Source: Sinomicrobium pectinilyticum (lineage in GTDB: Bacteria > Bacteroidota > Bacteroidia > Flavobacteriales > Flavobacteriaceae). From it: a stretch of DNA of 64,000 bases. A model generated the notes under the pieces. The model saw only the letters and a list, made by a program, of their open reading frames with translations. It did no database searches and was not told where the DNA came from. Shown one piece after another: positions 53,609 through 63,031 of the stretch (within the stretch, counting starts at the first letter, position 1; each line of letters begins with the position of its first letter). The translations under genes and the position numbers were made by a program. The stretch spans positions 59,884 to 123,883 of the forward strand of contig NZ_RJTM01000057.1 in NCBI RefSeq assembly GCF_003725735.1, read 5' to 3'.

Positions 53609-55396
53609 ATGAGCACTACTTCTGTAGATATACTACTCCAGACCCTTCCGGACAGTCCCGGTGTCTATCAGTTTTACGACAAAGACGGAAAGATATTATA
53701 TGTAGGGAAGGCCAAAAACCTGAAAAAGAGGGTGTCTTCCTATTTTCACAAAACCCATGAATACGGCAAGACTAGGGTACTTGTTAAAAAAATCGCAGAC
53801 ATCCGGCATATTGTAGTTCCCACGGAGACCGACGCGCTGCTTCTCGAAAATAATCTCATCAAGAAGTATCAGCCGAGGTATAATGTTTTACTGAAGGACG
53901 ACAAGTCCTACCCCTGGATATGTATTAAAAAGGAGCGTTTCCCCCGCATTTTTTCCACGAGAAGGGTTATAAAGGACGGTTCCGAATATTTTGGCCCCTA
54001 TACCAGCGTGAAAACCATCCGGACACTGCTGGAGCTCATCAAAGGACTTTATCCGCTGCGAACGTGTAACTATGACCTTTCTGCCGATAAAATAGAAGCG
54101 GGTAAATACAGGGTATGCCTGGAATATCATCTGGGGAATTGTAAGGGGCCCTGTGAAGGCCTGCAATCTATCGGTGAGTATGATGCGCAGATCAGGGCCA
54201 TACGGGAGATCCTTAAAGGTAATTTCAAGGATTCCCTGCAAAGTTTTAAAACCCGGATGAAAGCCTGTGCCGATGAGATGCAGTTCGAAGAGGCCCACAG
54301 GATCAAGGAGAAAATAGAAATACTGGAAAATTACCAGGCGAAATCAACCATAGTAAACCCCAGGATCAGTAATGTGGATGTATTTTCCATTGTTTCGGAC
54401 GATAGTTATGGTTATGTCAATTTTTTACAACTATCTTACGGTTCCATTATCCGGGCCCATACGATAGAAATGAAAAAGAAGCTGGAGGAATCCGATCAGG
54501 AATTACTGGAACTGGCCATTACGGAGCTCCGGCAGCGCTTCCATTCCAGGTCCGGGGAGATTTATGTACCGTTTCCCGTAAAAACTTCCGATAATGTCAA
54601 GGTCACTATACCCAAGCTGGGCGATAAAAAAAGACTGGTGGAACTGTCCGAAAGAAATGCCAGGTTTTACCGGCAGGAACGTTTCAAACAGGTAAAAATC
54701 ACCGATCCGGACAGGCATGTGAACCGCGTGATGGCACAGATGAAGCAGGACCTGCGCCTAAAGGAAGAACCGAGGCATATTGAGTGTTTCGATAATTCCA
54801 ATATTCAGGGGACCAATCCGGTTGCGGCCTGTGTGGTGTTCAAGGACGGCAAGCCCAGTAAGAAGGACTACCGGCATTTCAATATCAAGACCGTAGAGGG
54901 GCCGGATGATTTTGCTTCTATGGAAGAGGTGGTTTTCCGAAGGTATAAAAGACTTTCGGAAGAAGGGCAATCCCTGCCGCAACTTATCGTTATAGACGGA
55001 GGGAAAGGCCAATTGTCTTCCGCATTAAAAAGTCTCGACGTTCTGGGGCTCCGGGGGAAAATTGCAATTATAGGGATCGCCAAACGGCTGGAAGAAATAT
55101 ATTATCCCGGGGATTCCGTACCGCTTTACCTGGACAAAAAATCCGAAACCCTGAAAGTGATACAGCATCTCCGGAATGAGGCGCACCGGTTTGGCATTAC
55201 GTTCCACAGAAATAAAAGGAGCAATGCCGCGATAGACAGTGAACTGACAAACATCGAGGGAGTGGGCGATAAAACGGCCGAAGAACTATTGAAAGAATTC
55301 CGTTCGGTAAAACGGATAAAAGAGGCGGAACTGAAAGAAATTTCGAAAGTGATCGGACAGGCAAAGGCAAAGAAAGTTTATGATTATTTTCATTGA
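53609..55396 (+). CDS. uvrC: Excinuclease ABC subunit C
   Basis: A 595-residue nucleotide-excision-repair nuclease that makes both incisions after UvrB binding. The N-terminal GIY-YIG domain has PGVYQFYDKDGKILYVGKAK. A Cys-rich segment (LRTCNYDL, CLEYHLGNCKGPCEG) and the UVR motif (DEMQFEEAHRIKEKIEIL) follow. The RNase H-like nuclease domain has ECFDNSNIQGTNPVAACVVF and IVIDGGKGQLSSA, and the C-terminus carries tandem HhH (IEGVGDKTAEELL). Complete. Confidence 0.95.
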   Translation: MSTTSVDILLQTLPDSPGVYQFYDKDGKILYVGKAKNLKKRVSSYFHKTHEYGKTRVLVKKIADIRHIVVPTETDALLLENNLIKKYQPRYNVLLKDDKSYPWICIKKERFPRIFSTRRVIKDGSEYFGPYTSVKTIRTLLELIKGLYPLRTCNYDLSADKIEAGKYRVCLEYHLGNCKGPCEGLQSIGEYDAQIRAIREILKGNFKDSLQSFKTRMKACADEMQFEEAHRIKEKIEILENYQAKSTIVNPRISNVDVFSIVSDDSYGYVNFLQLSYGSIIRAHTIEMKKKLEESDQELLELAITELRQRFHSRSGEIYVPFPVKTSDNVKVTIPKLGDKKRLVELSERNARFYRQERFKQVKITDPDRHVNRVMAQMKQDLRLKEEPRHIECFDNSNIQGTNPVAACVVFKDGKPSKKDYRHFNIKTVEGPDDFASMEEVVFRRYKRLSEEGQSLPQLIVIDGGKGQLSSALKSLDVLGLRGKIAIIGIAKRLEEIYYPGDSVPLYLDKKSETLKVIQHLRNEAHRFGITFHRNKRSNAAIDSELTNIEGVGDKTAEELLKEFRSVKRIKEAELKEISKVIGQAKAKKVYDYFH

Positions 55397-55557
55397 GGGA
55401 TGCCTGTGATGAGGTTTTTTGCCTATATTATGAGATGAAGATCAGATAACAGAACCGGGATGATGATGTTATTTGCGGATGCTGTTATTCCGGTGTTCTT
55501 CATTTGAAATTCATCATTCATCGTTAAAAAAGGGTTTAGGTATAAAAATATATAAGA

Positions 55558-57798
55558 ATGAAAAAGCATGTACTCCTCCTGTTGTGTATGGTCGTCTGGT
55601 ACGGTAATGCACAGGACAGCAATCCGGAAGATGTAAAAGTGGGCCTGGTGCTGAGTGGCGGAGGTGCCAAAGGGCTTGCACATATAGGAGCGCTTAAAGT
55701 TATCGAGGAGGCCGGGGTGCGTATCGATTATATAGGAGGTACCAGTATGGGAGCGATAATCGGTGCTTTATATGCGTCCGGGTATTCTGCAAAGCAGCTC
55801 GATTCCATTTTTCAGGTGGTCGATTTCAACGAACTTATACAGGATAATGTACCGCGTTCTGCGCGTACCTTCTATGAAAAAGAGAATTCCGAGCGCTATG
55901 CGCTTACGCTTCCTTTTGACAATTTCAAAATATCTTTTCCCAGGGCATTGTCCCGTGGCCAGAATATATATAACCTGTTGGTAAAACTTCTTTATCCCGT
56001 AAATGATGTGGAAGATTTCAGCAAGCTTCCTATACCTTTTTTCTGTATAGCAACCAATGTGGAAACGGGGGAACCCGTAGTGTTGGACAAAGGGTACCTC
56101 CCCGAGGCCATCCTGGCCAGCGGATCGTTCCCTTCCCTGTTCAATCCTGTGGAAATAGGAGGAAATGTACTGATAGACGGGGGAGTAGTCAATAATTATC
56201 CGATCAATGAGGTAAAAGCTCTCGGGGCAGAGAAAATCATAGGTATTGACGTACAGGATGCGTTGGCGGAAAGGGATGAGCTCAGTGCCGCGACCGATAT
56301 CCTGATGCAGATCAATAACTACCGTACCGTAAATGATATGAAGAAAAAGTCCGAGCAAACGGATGTATATATCAAACCGGACATCAAGGCATTTTCCGTA
56401 GTGTCTTTTGACAGGGGGCAATATATTATCGCCAATGGCGAAACGGCAGCCAGGGAGCAAATGAGCCAGCTCAGGGAACTTGCCGCCCAACAGGCAGCCG
56501 GACCCAGGCCCGGGCATCATATAGAAGCAGTTGACAGCATTGATATAAGCGGTTTGACCCTTGAGGGGAATGATAAATATTCCAGGGCATACATCAAGGG
56601 AAAACTGCGTTTTACAACGACGGGAAAAGTGTCTTTCCTGAAACTGGACCAGGGACTGGCAAATTTGTCGGCTACCAATAATTTTGAAAGCATACGTTAC
56701 AGGTTTGTGAAAGATAAGGAGGGTGAGGATCAGTACGACATGCATATGAGACTCCAGGAAAACAAAAGGACCATGCTCCTGCGTTTCGGACTGCATTACG
56801 ATGGACTGTATAAAAGTGCGGTGTTGTTAAACCTTACCAAGAAACAGTTTCTTTTTGACGATGATGTATTATCCCTGGATGTGGTATTGGGGGATAATCT
56901 CCGGTATAACCTGGAGTATTACCTGGATAAGGGATTTTACTGGAGTTTCGGTGTAAAATCGTCATACAACAGATTTGCCACGGATGTCAGTGTGGATTTT
57001 CTGGAGGACTCCGAACAGCAACCTCCTGTTGTTGACGGATTGAACCGTATAGGGGTAAAATTATCCGATCTTACCAACCAGATCTATCTGCAGACCGTTT
57101 TCCGGGAAGAATTTTCCGTGGGAGCAGGGCTGGAACACAAGCGGTTGCGGATAGAATCGGAAACCATATCGCAGGGAGACAGCAGAAAGGCTACCTTTGA
57201 AGACAGCGATTATTACAGTGCCTACAGTTTTATGAAGCTGGACACTTATGACAACCGTTATTTTCCCAAGAAAGGATTGTATTTCGATGGGGATTATCAC
57301 TTTTACTTTGCGTCTTCCGATTACAACAATACATTCAACGAATTTTCCATGTTAAAGGCCAAGGCAGGAATGGCGACTCCTGTTTTTTACCGGAATGTGG
57401 CGCTTAATCTTTCTGCGGAAGCAGGGTCGGTCCTGGGAGGGGCGGGAGCGGAACCCCTGCAGTATATACTAGGGGGGTACGGGAATGATCTTATCAACAA
57501 TTTCAAGCCTTTCCTGGGATATGATTTTATCAGTTTCGGAGGGGACAGTTATGTGAAAGCCACGGCCACCCTCGATTATGAATTTATGCGGAAGAACCAT
57601 GTGAACTTTACAGCCAATTTCGCCAATGCCGGTAATGATATTTTTGAACACGGCGATTGGTTCCAGGCTCCTGCTTATACGGGCTATGCCATTGGCTATG
57701 GCCTGGAAACCTTTATAGGACCCATAGAACTGAAATATTCCTGGTCCCCGGAGCGAGGCAAAGGCCTTTGGTTTTTTAACCTCGGGTTCTGGTTCTGA
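55558..57798 (+). CDS. Patatin-like phospholipase fused to an outer-membrane beta-barrel
   Basis: A 746-residue exported protein of the PlpD-like type. A signal peptide (residues 1-18, ending GNAQ) precedes a patatin domain: oxyanion loop SGGGAKG (33-39), nucleophile Ser 63 in GTSMG and catalytic Asp in LIDGGVVNN near 206. A POTRA-like segment (about 325-400: IDISGLTLEGNDKYSRAYIKG) leads to a C-terminal bacterial surface antigen barrel ending in Phe (NLGFWF). It probably resides in the outer membrane and hydrolyses phospholipids, possibly secreting its own passenger as a type Vd system. Confidence 0.92.
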   Translation: MKKHVLLLLCMVVWYGNAQDSNPEDVKVGLVLSGGGAKGLAHIGALKVIEEAGVRIDYIGGTSMGAIIGALYASGYSAKQLDSIFQVVDFNELIQDNVPRSARTFYEKENSERYALTLPFDNFKISFPRALSRGQNIYNLLVKLLYPVNDVEDFSKLPIPFFCIATNVETGEPVVLDKGYLPEAILASGSFPSLFNPVEIGGNVLIDGGVVNNYPINEVKALGAEKIIGIDVQDALAERDELSAATDILMQINNYRTVNDMKKKSEQTDVYIKPDIKAFSVVSFDRGQYIIANGETAAREQMSQLRELAAQQAAGPRPGHHIEAVDSIDISGLTLEGNDKYSRAYIKGKLRFTTTGKVSFLKLDQGLANLSATNNFESIRYRFVKDKEGEDQYDMHMRLQENKRTMLLRFGLHYDGLYKSAVLLNLTKKQFLFDDDVLSLDVVLGDNLRYNLEYYLDKGFYWSFGVKSSYNRFATDVSVDFLEDSEQQPPVVDGLNRIGVKLSDLTNQIYLQTVFREEFSVGAGLEHKRLRIESETISQGDSRKATFEDSDYYSAYSFMKLDTYDNRYFPKKGLYFDGDYHFYFASSDYNNTFNEFSMLKAKAGMATPVFYRNVALNLSAEAGSVLGGAGAEPLQYILGGYGNDLINNFKPFLGYDFISFGGDSYVKATATLDYEFMRKNHVNFTANFANAGNDIFEHGDWFQAPAYTGYAIGYGLETFIGPIELKYSWSPERGKGLWFFNLGFWF

Positions 57799-57808
57799 TA
57801 AAGGAGTA

Positions 57809-58495
57809 TTACAGGTTTACCTTCAGTAATTCATATAATTTTTGCCGGCCTGCGGATGTGATGATAACTTCCCTTGAATGTTGTTTTTTCCGTATCCATT
57901 GCAAGGAGATCATCCTGTTCAGGAAAGCGGCACCCAAAGCCCCGGCGAGGTGGTGTTTCCGTTCGCTCCAGTCCAGACACGGCCTTGCAAAGGAACGTTT
58001 CATTAAACGAAGGTTGTCCACATCGATGTCCAACCCGGAAAACCATGTTTTCCCGATATCGGAAACCTTGAAAGTGCCATTATCGGCCACCAATATCCCG
58101 TTACTTATCATGGCTTCCGTTAAGAGTACTCCTGCCTTCCCTGCAAGGTGGTCGTAACAGGTCCTTGCATATGTGTGCCCGGACAGGACAGGCCGCTTTT
58201 TCCGATCTTTTTGCTTCTCGGGGGGTACGAGGTTGGCAATAGATTCTATGACGTATGCCACTTCGGGCGTAGCGAGCCGGTAATACCGGTGTCTTCCCTG
58301 CTTTTCCACCGCCAGTAGCCCTGCGGATAAAAGTTTCAGAAGATGGTTGCTGGCCGACTGTGGCGTTGTATCCGCGCAAAGGGCCAGTTCTCCCGCAGTA
58401 TAGGCCCGGCCATCGAGTAAGTGCCAAAGCATGATGGCCCGTACCGGTTCTCCCAGCAGGGAAGTTATTTTTTTGTAATGCTCCTCAAAGGTCAT
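57809..58495 (-). CDS. ArsR-type winged-helix regulator with C-terminal effector-like domain
   Basis: A 228-residue transcription regulator. Residues 5-85 form an ArsR-type winged helix (YTAGELALCADTTPQSASNH is the recognition region). The C-terminal 130 residues contain ARTCYDHLAGKAGVLLTEA and RPCLDWSERKHHLAGALGAA, a segment found in a widespread long ArsR subgroup. The metal-site CxC of true metalloregulators is absent from the winged helix. It is divergent from the P450-like gene across 121 bp and is therefore its likely regulator. A perfect -7 box precedes it. Confidence 0.85.
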   Translation of the reverse strand: MTFEEHYKKITSLLGEPVRAIMLWHLLDGRAYTAGELALCADTTPQSASNHLLKLLSAGLLAVEKQGRHRYYRLATPEVAYVIESIANLVPPEKQKDRKKRPVLSGHTYARTCYDHLAGKAGVLLTEAMISNGILVADNGTFKVSDIGKTWFSGLDIDVDNLRLMKRSFARPCLDWSERKHHLAGALGAAFLNRMISLQWIRKKQHSREVIITSAGRQKLYELLKVNL

Positions 58496-58509
58496 TTCCT
58501 GTTTTTATA

Positions 58510-58517
58510 CAAAGTTA
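58510..58517 (-). promoter_or_regulatory. -7 promoter box TAACTTTG for the ArsR-type regulator
   Basis: A perfect TAnnTTTG on the minus strand, 14 bases before the ATG at 58495, inside the region shared with the divergent P450-like gene. Confidence 0.5.
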
Positions 58518-58616
58518 CAACAGAGAAATATTTTACATTTCATGCCCGGATGAAATATCCCGGGGCAGAATGAAGTAATCTTGTCCCGTTAATATATTTC
58601 AAAACTGAAAAAGAGT

Positions 58617-59726
58617 ATGAACACCTGTTTTTTACAATCCGAAGAAGAAGACCCCTTTCTGTTGTACCGAAAGATGCGAAGTAAAAACCCGGTATACCGG
58701 GATGAAATAAACGGCGTATGGGCTATATATGGTTATAAGGATTGCCTCTCTGTCCTGCAAAACAGTACAGCAACAATACCGCAAGTGCATTCCGATGCGG
58801 AAGAAATGTGCGACAGGTATACCCGGATCATCCGCGAAAACCTGGCCAGGAGGAGTAATCCCCCGCAACATCGGGAACGAAAGGAAACGGTAATGAACCT
58901 CGTTCGCCTGATGAAACCTGTGGATACAAAGGAAATTATGGGCGGATTGCTGGCAGGGACCAATAAAGAGAGGGTGAACTGGACGGAAGCAATTGCGAAA
59001 GTACTGCCGGTAACCGTCCTGTTAAAAAGCCTTGAGTTCGGAAAGGAGGATGTGGATTTTATACTGTTACATATTGCAGTAATTAAAAAATACATGACAA
59101 TTGCCATGACATATGATATTGCGGAACAATTGAATGCAGTTTCCGAAAAGCTGTATCGGTCTATTGAAAAACACCTGCTGAACAGGGGCTGGAAAATACC
59201 TGATAAGGACATATCTATTTCCAACCTGATAGGGCTTTGTATACAAGGATATGATGCCATGCGGGGCCTTTTGAACAATGTACTTATACAATACCTCCGC
59301 CACAAAGATGTCCTAAAAATAGAAGGCAGGGACGATTTCCGGAAACTTGTAACGGAAACATTGCGCTATGTACCCGTCTTCCATCATACCAGAAGGATAT
59401 TGCCGAAAGACATGAACATAGGGGAGAATTTCCTGAAGAAAGGCGATGAGCTTTTGCTGGTACTTGCATCGGCCAACCGGGATGCTGCCGTATTTGAGCG
59501 TGCGGAATTTTTCGACCCGGACAGGAAAAACAACGGGGATTACCTTGCATTCGGTTCGGGGGTCCACAGTTGTCCTGCCGATCACTTTTCCATAAACCTG
59601 GCGGTTGACATGCTGGACTATATAACTTCCCGTTTTAAAACTGTAGGATTGTCGGCAGACATAACTTATGCACCGTTATCCCATGCCAGAATTCCGGAGC
59701 AGGTTATACTGAGGCTTTCGGAATAG
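58617..59726 (+). CDS. Cytochrome P450-like protein with altered I-helix
   Basis: A 369-residue protein, short for bacterial P450 (about 400). ExxR is present as E247-T-L-R250. The heme-ligand loop is FGSGVHSCPADHF, with Cys 319; Pro-Ala replaces the usual Gly after Cys. In the I-helix (GLCIQGYDAMRGLL) Asp 213 is retained but the conserved Thr used for oxygen activation is Ala 214/Met 215. A peroxygenase or non-oxidative role is possible, or loss of activity. A 113-residue ABM-fold gene follows and an ArsR-type regulator is divergent, so the locus is probably inducible by a small molecule. Confidence 0.8.
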   Translation: MNTCFLQSEEEDPFLLYRKMRSKNPVYRDEINGVWAIYGYKDCLSVLQNSTATIPQVHSDAEEMCDRYTRIIRENLARRSNPPQHRERKETVMNLVRLMKPVDTKEIMGGLLAGTNKERVNWTEAIAKVLPVTVLLKSLEFGKEDVDFILLHIAVIKKYMTIAMTYDIAEQLNAVSEKLYRSIEKHLLNRGWKIPDKDISISNLIGLCIQGYDAMRGLLNNVLIQYLRHKDVLKIEGRDDFRKLVTETLRYVPVFHHTRRILPKDMNIGENFLKKGDELLLVLASANRDAAVFERAEFFDPDRKNNGDYLAFGSGVHSCPADHFSINLAVDMLDYITSRFKTVGLSADITYAPLSHARIPEQVILRLSE

Positions 59727-59921
59727 AAGGATTGTTTGATTGGTCTCAAAAATAGTTGAAGTTATCAGGCTACTGAGTTATTGGGTTATTTAGGTAATTG
59801 ATTTAAAATCAATAAATTAATTACTAAAGAGCAAATTCCCCGCCGGACAGGATTGCTAGTCAAAACATATGGATTTAAAGTCTGATAATGATTTATTTTA
59901 TTAACCTTAAAAAGAAACAGA

Positions 59922-60263
59922 ATGATTGCCGTAATTTTTGAAGTGGAATTATCCCCCGAAAACGAACAGGATTACCTGGATATAGCAGCAGGGTTACGGG
60001 AAGAACTGGAGAAAGCCCCCGGATTTATCTCCGTAGAGAGGTTCCGGAGCCTGGCACACCCCGAAAAACTGCTTTCCCTCTCCTTCTGGGAAGATGAGGA
60101 GTCGGTAAAGTTGTGGCGTATGTTAGAAATGCACAGAGGAGCCCAAAAGAAGGGTAGGGCTTATGTTTTCCGGGATTACAGGCTCCGGGTAGCCGGGGTA
60201 AGCCGGGATTACGGAATGTTCTCCCGTGACCAGGCTCCCAGAGACAGCAAAAAGGTCCATTAA
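59922..60263 (+). CDS. Antibiotic biosynthesis monooxygenase (ABM) fold protein
   Basis: A 113-residue dimeric ferredoxin-like protein. IAVIFEVELSPENEQDYLDI, FISVERFRSL and LLSLSFWEDEESVKLWR are typical of the ABM family, which includes heme-degrading and quinol monooxygenases and many uncharacterised members. The C-terminal MHRGAQKKGRAYVFRDYRLRV is also family-like. There is no signal peptide. It lies 195 bp after the P450-like gene, with an AT-rich gap between, so co-transcription is possible but not certain. Its stop overlaps the convergent ATPase gene by 4 bases. Confidence 0.8.
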   Translation: MIAVIFEVELSPENEQDYLDIAAGLREELEKAPGFISVERFRSLAHPEKLLSLSFWEDEESVKLWRMLEMHRGAQKKGRAYVFRDYRLRVAGVSRDYGMFSRDQAPRDSKKVH

Positions 60264-62245
60264 CGTTTATAGGCCAGTAAGCGGAGGGCGTTGATAACAA
60301 CGATCAGGGTAGAACCTTCGTGTATGGCCACGGTAGGACCTATCCCGGTAAAGCCGATAATGGCGGACGGTATGAGGAATAATACGATTCCCAGGCTGAT
60401 AAACAGGTTCTGGCGTATAATCTGCCTGGATTTTCTGCTGAGCCCTATGACAAAGGGAAGTTTTTCCAGTTTATCATCCATAAGGGCTATGTCTGCCGTT
60501 TCCAGGGCTACATCCGATCCCGCGGCTCCCATAGCAATCCCAACGGTACTGTTGGCCATGGCGGGGGCATCATTGACACCATCTCCTACCATGGCGATCT
60601 GTGCCTCTTTTTGCCTTAATTCCCGTATAGCCTTTACCTTATCTTCCGGGAGGAGATCACCATAGGCATCGGTAAGGCCTGTTTGTACCGCAATGGCGTC
60701 GGCCACTTTCTGGTTGTCCCCGGTAAGCATTACCATGCGGCGGATACCGCTGTCTTTGAGGGCCAGTAAGGTGGCTTTTGCGGTTTCCCGGGGGGTATCC
60801 ATCAAGGTGAGTATCCCGAGGAACGTATTTCCTTTTTTGGCCAGCATGGTAGTGTATCCTTGCTGCTGAAAGTCCGAAATCCTGCTTTTCACCGTATCGG
60901 GAAGGATGTCTTTCAGGTCCTCCTCAAAGAGGGCAGGGTTGCCGATATACACGGTTTCACCTTCGTAAGTTGCCTTAATTCCTTTTCCCTGGAGCGCTTC
61001 GATATCCGTAGCATCTTCCGTGTCGGTCGCAGTACCTTGTAACATTGCCGGGATATCCCTGACAATGGCCCTGGCCAGGGGGTGATCGCTTTGACGTTCT
61101 ATGGCGAGGACACAGTTCAGAAAGTCTTCTTTGGAGATCCCTTCGGAAGGTGCTACATGGGTAAGCCTCGGTTTCCCTTCCGTAAGTGTTCCGGTCTTGT
61201 CGAATGCTATGGCAGAAAGACTGCCCAGGTTCTCCAGAGCTTTTCCTCCTTTGATCAGTACCCCTGCCTGTGCGGCACGGGCAACACCGCTTAAAACGGC
61301 ACTCGGCGTGGAAATGGCCAGCGCACATGGGCTTGCGGCCACCAAAACGGTCATGGCCCGGTAGAAACTGGTTGAAAAGGGTTCGTCTATGACCAGATAA
61401 GCAAAACACAACGCTATGACCAGTAGTATCACGGACGGCACAAATATCCTCTCGAATTTTTTGGTGAACTGCTGGGTGGGGGACTGTTTGGCTTCGGCCT
61501 GACTGACCAGTGCCACAAGCCTTGAGAGCGTGGAATCTTTGGATAATTTAAGCACTCTGACCTCCAGTGCACTGTTGCCGTTGATCGTGCCAGTAAAAGC
61601 TTTGCTTTCGCCGGGGACGGTGCTGAAATCCGATAATTCTTCCGCGTTTTCCGCGGGAATTTTGTCCACCGGGATACTTTCCCCGGTAATAGCGGCCTGG
61701 TCCACACTGCTTTTTCCTTTGATAATAACGCCGTCTGCCGGGATCTTGCTGTTGGGCTTTACGAGTATGAGATCACCGATAGCGAGATCTTCTACGGGTA
61801 TTTCCTCGTTCTTTCCGTTTCTTTTCACCAGGGCGGTTTTAGGGCTGAGATTGCCCAGGGCCTTAATAGAATTCCTGGCCTTGTTCATGGCGTAGTGTTC
61901 CAGCGAGTGGCCGAGACTGAAAAGGAATAACAGCAAGGCCCCCTCTGCCCATTTGTCCAGGATGGCTGCGCCTATGGCTGCTACAAGCATCAGAAAATCT
62001 ATTTCGAATTCTCCCTTGCGTATTTTTTCAAAGGCCTCTTTGGTAGCGTAAAACCCTCCGAAGAAATAGGCCGGGATATACAGGTATAGATCATATCCGC
62101 TCAAACCGGTAAGTTTATTAAGAAGAAAACCGGTAAGCAGCAGGGTTCCGCAGATCAGGGAAAAGACCAGTTCGGTATTCTTTCCGAAGATACCGCTGTG
62201 GTTGTGATCGTGATTGCACTCGTTATTGTGAGTATGTGACGCCAT
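60260..62245 (-). CDS. P1B-4-type heavy-metal-translocating ATPase
   Basis: A 661-residue metal efflux pump of the inner membrane. The N-terminus is His-rich (NHDHNHSG) and has no CxxC metal-binding domain. The membrane metal site is SPC (VAASPCALAIS), not CPC, and the last span carries HEGST (from His 642), together diagnostic of P1B-4 pumps for Co, Fe or Zn. The usual FDKTGTLTEG phosphorylation loop, TGES, SDHPLARA and GDGVNDAPAMA are intact. A Fur-family gene lies 197 bp upstream on the same strand; PerR/Fur-controlled iron efflux (PfeT-like) is a reasonable guess. Confidence 0.9.
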   Translation of the reverse strand: MASHTHNNECNHDHNHSGIFGKNTELVFSLICGTLLLTGFLLNKLTGLSGYDLYLYIPAYFFGGFYATKEAFEKIRKGEFEIDFLMLVAAIGAAILDKWAEGALLLFLFSLGHSLEHYAMNKARNSIKALGNLSPKTALVKRNGKNEEIPVEDLAIGDLILVKPNSKIPADGVIIKGKSSVDQAAITGESIPVDKIPAENAEELSDFSTVPGESKAFTGTINGNSALEVRVLKLSKDSTLSRLVALVSQAEAKQSPTQQFTKKFERIFVPSVILLVIALCFAYLVIDEPFSTSFYRAMTVLVAASPCALAISTPSAVLSGVARAAQAGVLIKGGKALENLGSLSAIAFDKTGTLTEGKPRLTHVAPSEGISKEDFLNCVLAIERQSDHPLARAIVRDIPAMLQGTATDTEDATDIEALQGKGIKATYEGETVYIGNPALFEEDLKDILPDTVKSRISDFQQQGYTTMLAKKGNTFLGILTLMDTPRETAKATLLALKDSGIRRMVMLTGDNQKVADAIAVQTGLTDAYGDLLPEDKVKAIRELRQKEAQIAMVGDGVNDAPAMANSTVGIAMGAAGSDVALETADIALMDDKLEKLPFVIGLSRKSRQIIRQNLFISLGIVLFLIPSAIIGFTGIGPTVAIHEGSTLIVVINALRLLAYKR

Positions 62246-62442
62246 AAAATTGTATTTATATGCCGGAAATCTCTGAAGTTCCGGTAGGTATTGAATATTT
62301 ACGGGATAAAATTACGGGTAATCTTATGTAACCCGGTTGCAAAGTTTATAAGCAGGCAGGATATAAAATGCTCTTTTCCGCTAAAATCGGTATGTGCCTG
62401 TTGTAGTTGACGGAATCGGAGTACGTAGTTCGGATATGACGT

Positions 62443-62865
62443 TTACCGGGAAGGTTTGCAGGAAGGGCATAATCCTTTTATGATAACCGCCATACTCTCG
62501 AAAGTATGGTCGGAAGGAAAATTATGCAGGGATATTTTGGTTTTGTCCAGGCAGTGTGTAGCATCGCATTTTTCACAGACAAAGTGAGGGTGGGTATGCG
62601 TGTGTTCTTCCGCAAGGCAGAACGGGCTGCACAGTGCGTATTTTACGGCATCCCCGTTCGTGTCTATAGCGTGAAGGATACCGTGCTTCTCAAAGGTTTT
62701 CAGGGTGCGGTAGATGGTGGCTTTATCTACGGTGTCGAGCAGTATCTGTAGTTCGGAAAGGCTTTTGGCATTGGAGTCCTTGCAGAACTGTTCCAGGGTG
62801 AGTATCCTCACCGGGGTGGCCCGTACGCCTTTGTCTTCTATGCAGGATATCAATGTGTTTAGCAT
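62443..62865 (-). CDS. Fur-family transcriptional regulator
   Basis: A 140-residue metalloregulator. The winged helix includes LDTVDKATIYRTLKTFEKHGIL (residues 42-63). The metal-binding half has EEHTHTHPHFVCEKCDATHC and a second CPSC near the C-terminus, giving the structural Cys4 zinc site, with His residues for the sensory site. Fur, Zur and PerR cannot be separated by eye. It lies immediately upstream of the P1B-4 ATPase gene on the same strand, so it may control metal efflux. Confidence 0.88.
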   Translation of the reverse strand: MLNTLISCIEDKGVRATPVRILTLEQFCKDSNAKSLSELQILLDTVDKATIYRTLKTFEKHGILHAIDTNGDAVKYALCSPFCLAEEHTHTHPHFVCEKCDATHCLDKTKISLHNFPSDHTFESMAVIIKGLCPSCKPSR

Positions 62866-63031
62866 GAGATTTGGTTTTTGCCGGGGGACACCCCCTCTGC
62901 CTGTACTTCGGCTAACTCAGCAACCACGGCATCTCCCCCTCAAGGGGGAGAGGATTGTCTCTTAAGACTATTGTTTCATTATCCGATTACCCCATTGGCA
63001 CACTTCGGCTGCGCTCAGTGCATCGCATTAT

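Noticed and set aside
62880..62960. Mobile element remnant with CCCCCTCAAGGGGGAG
   Set aside because: It is a short self-complementary phrase common between genes in this phylum. No element ends or transposase are present.
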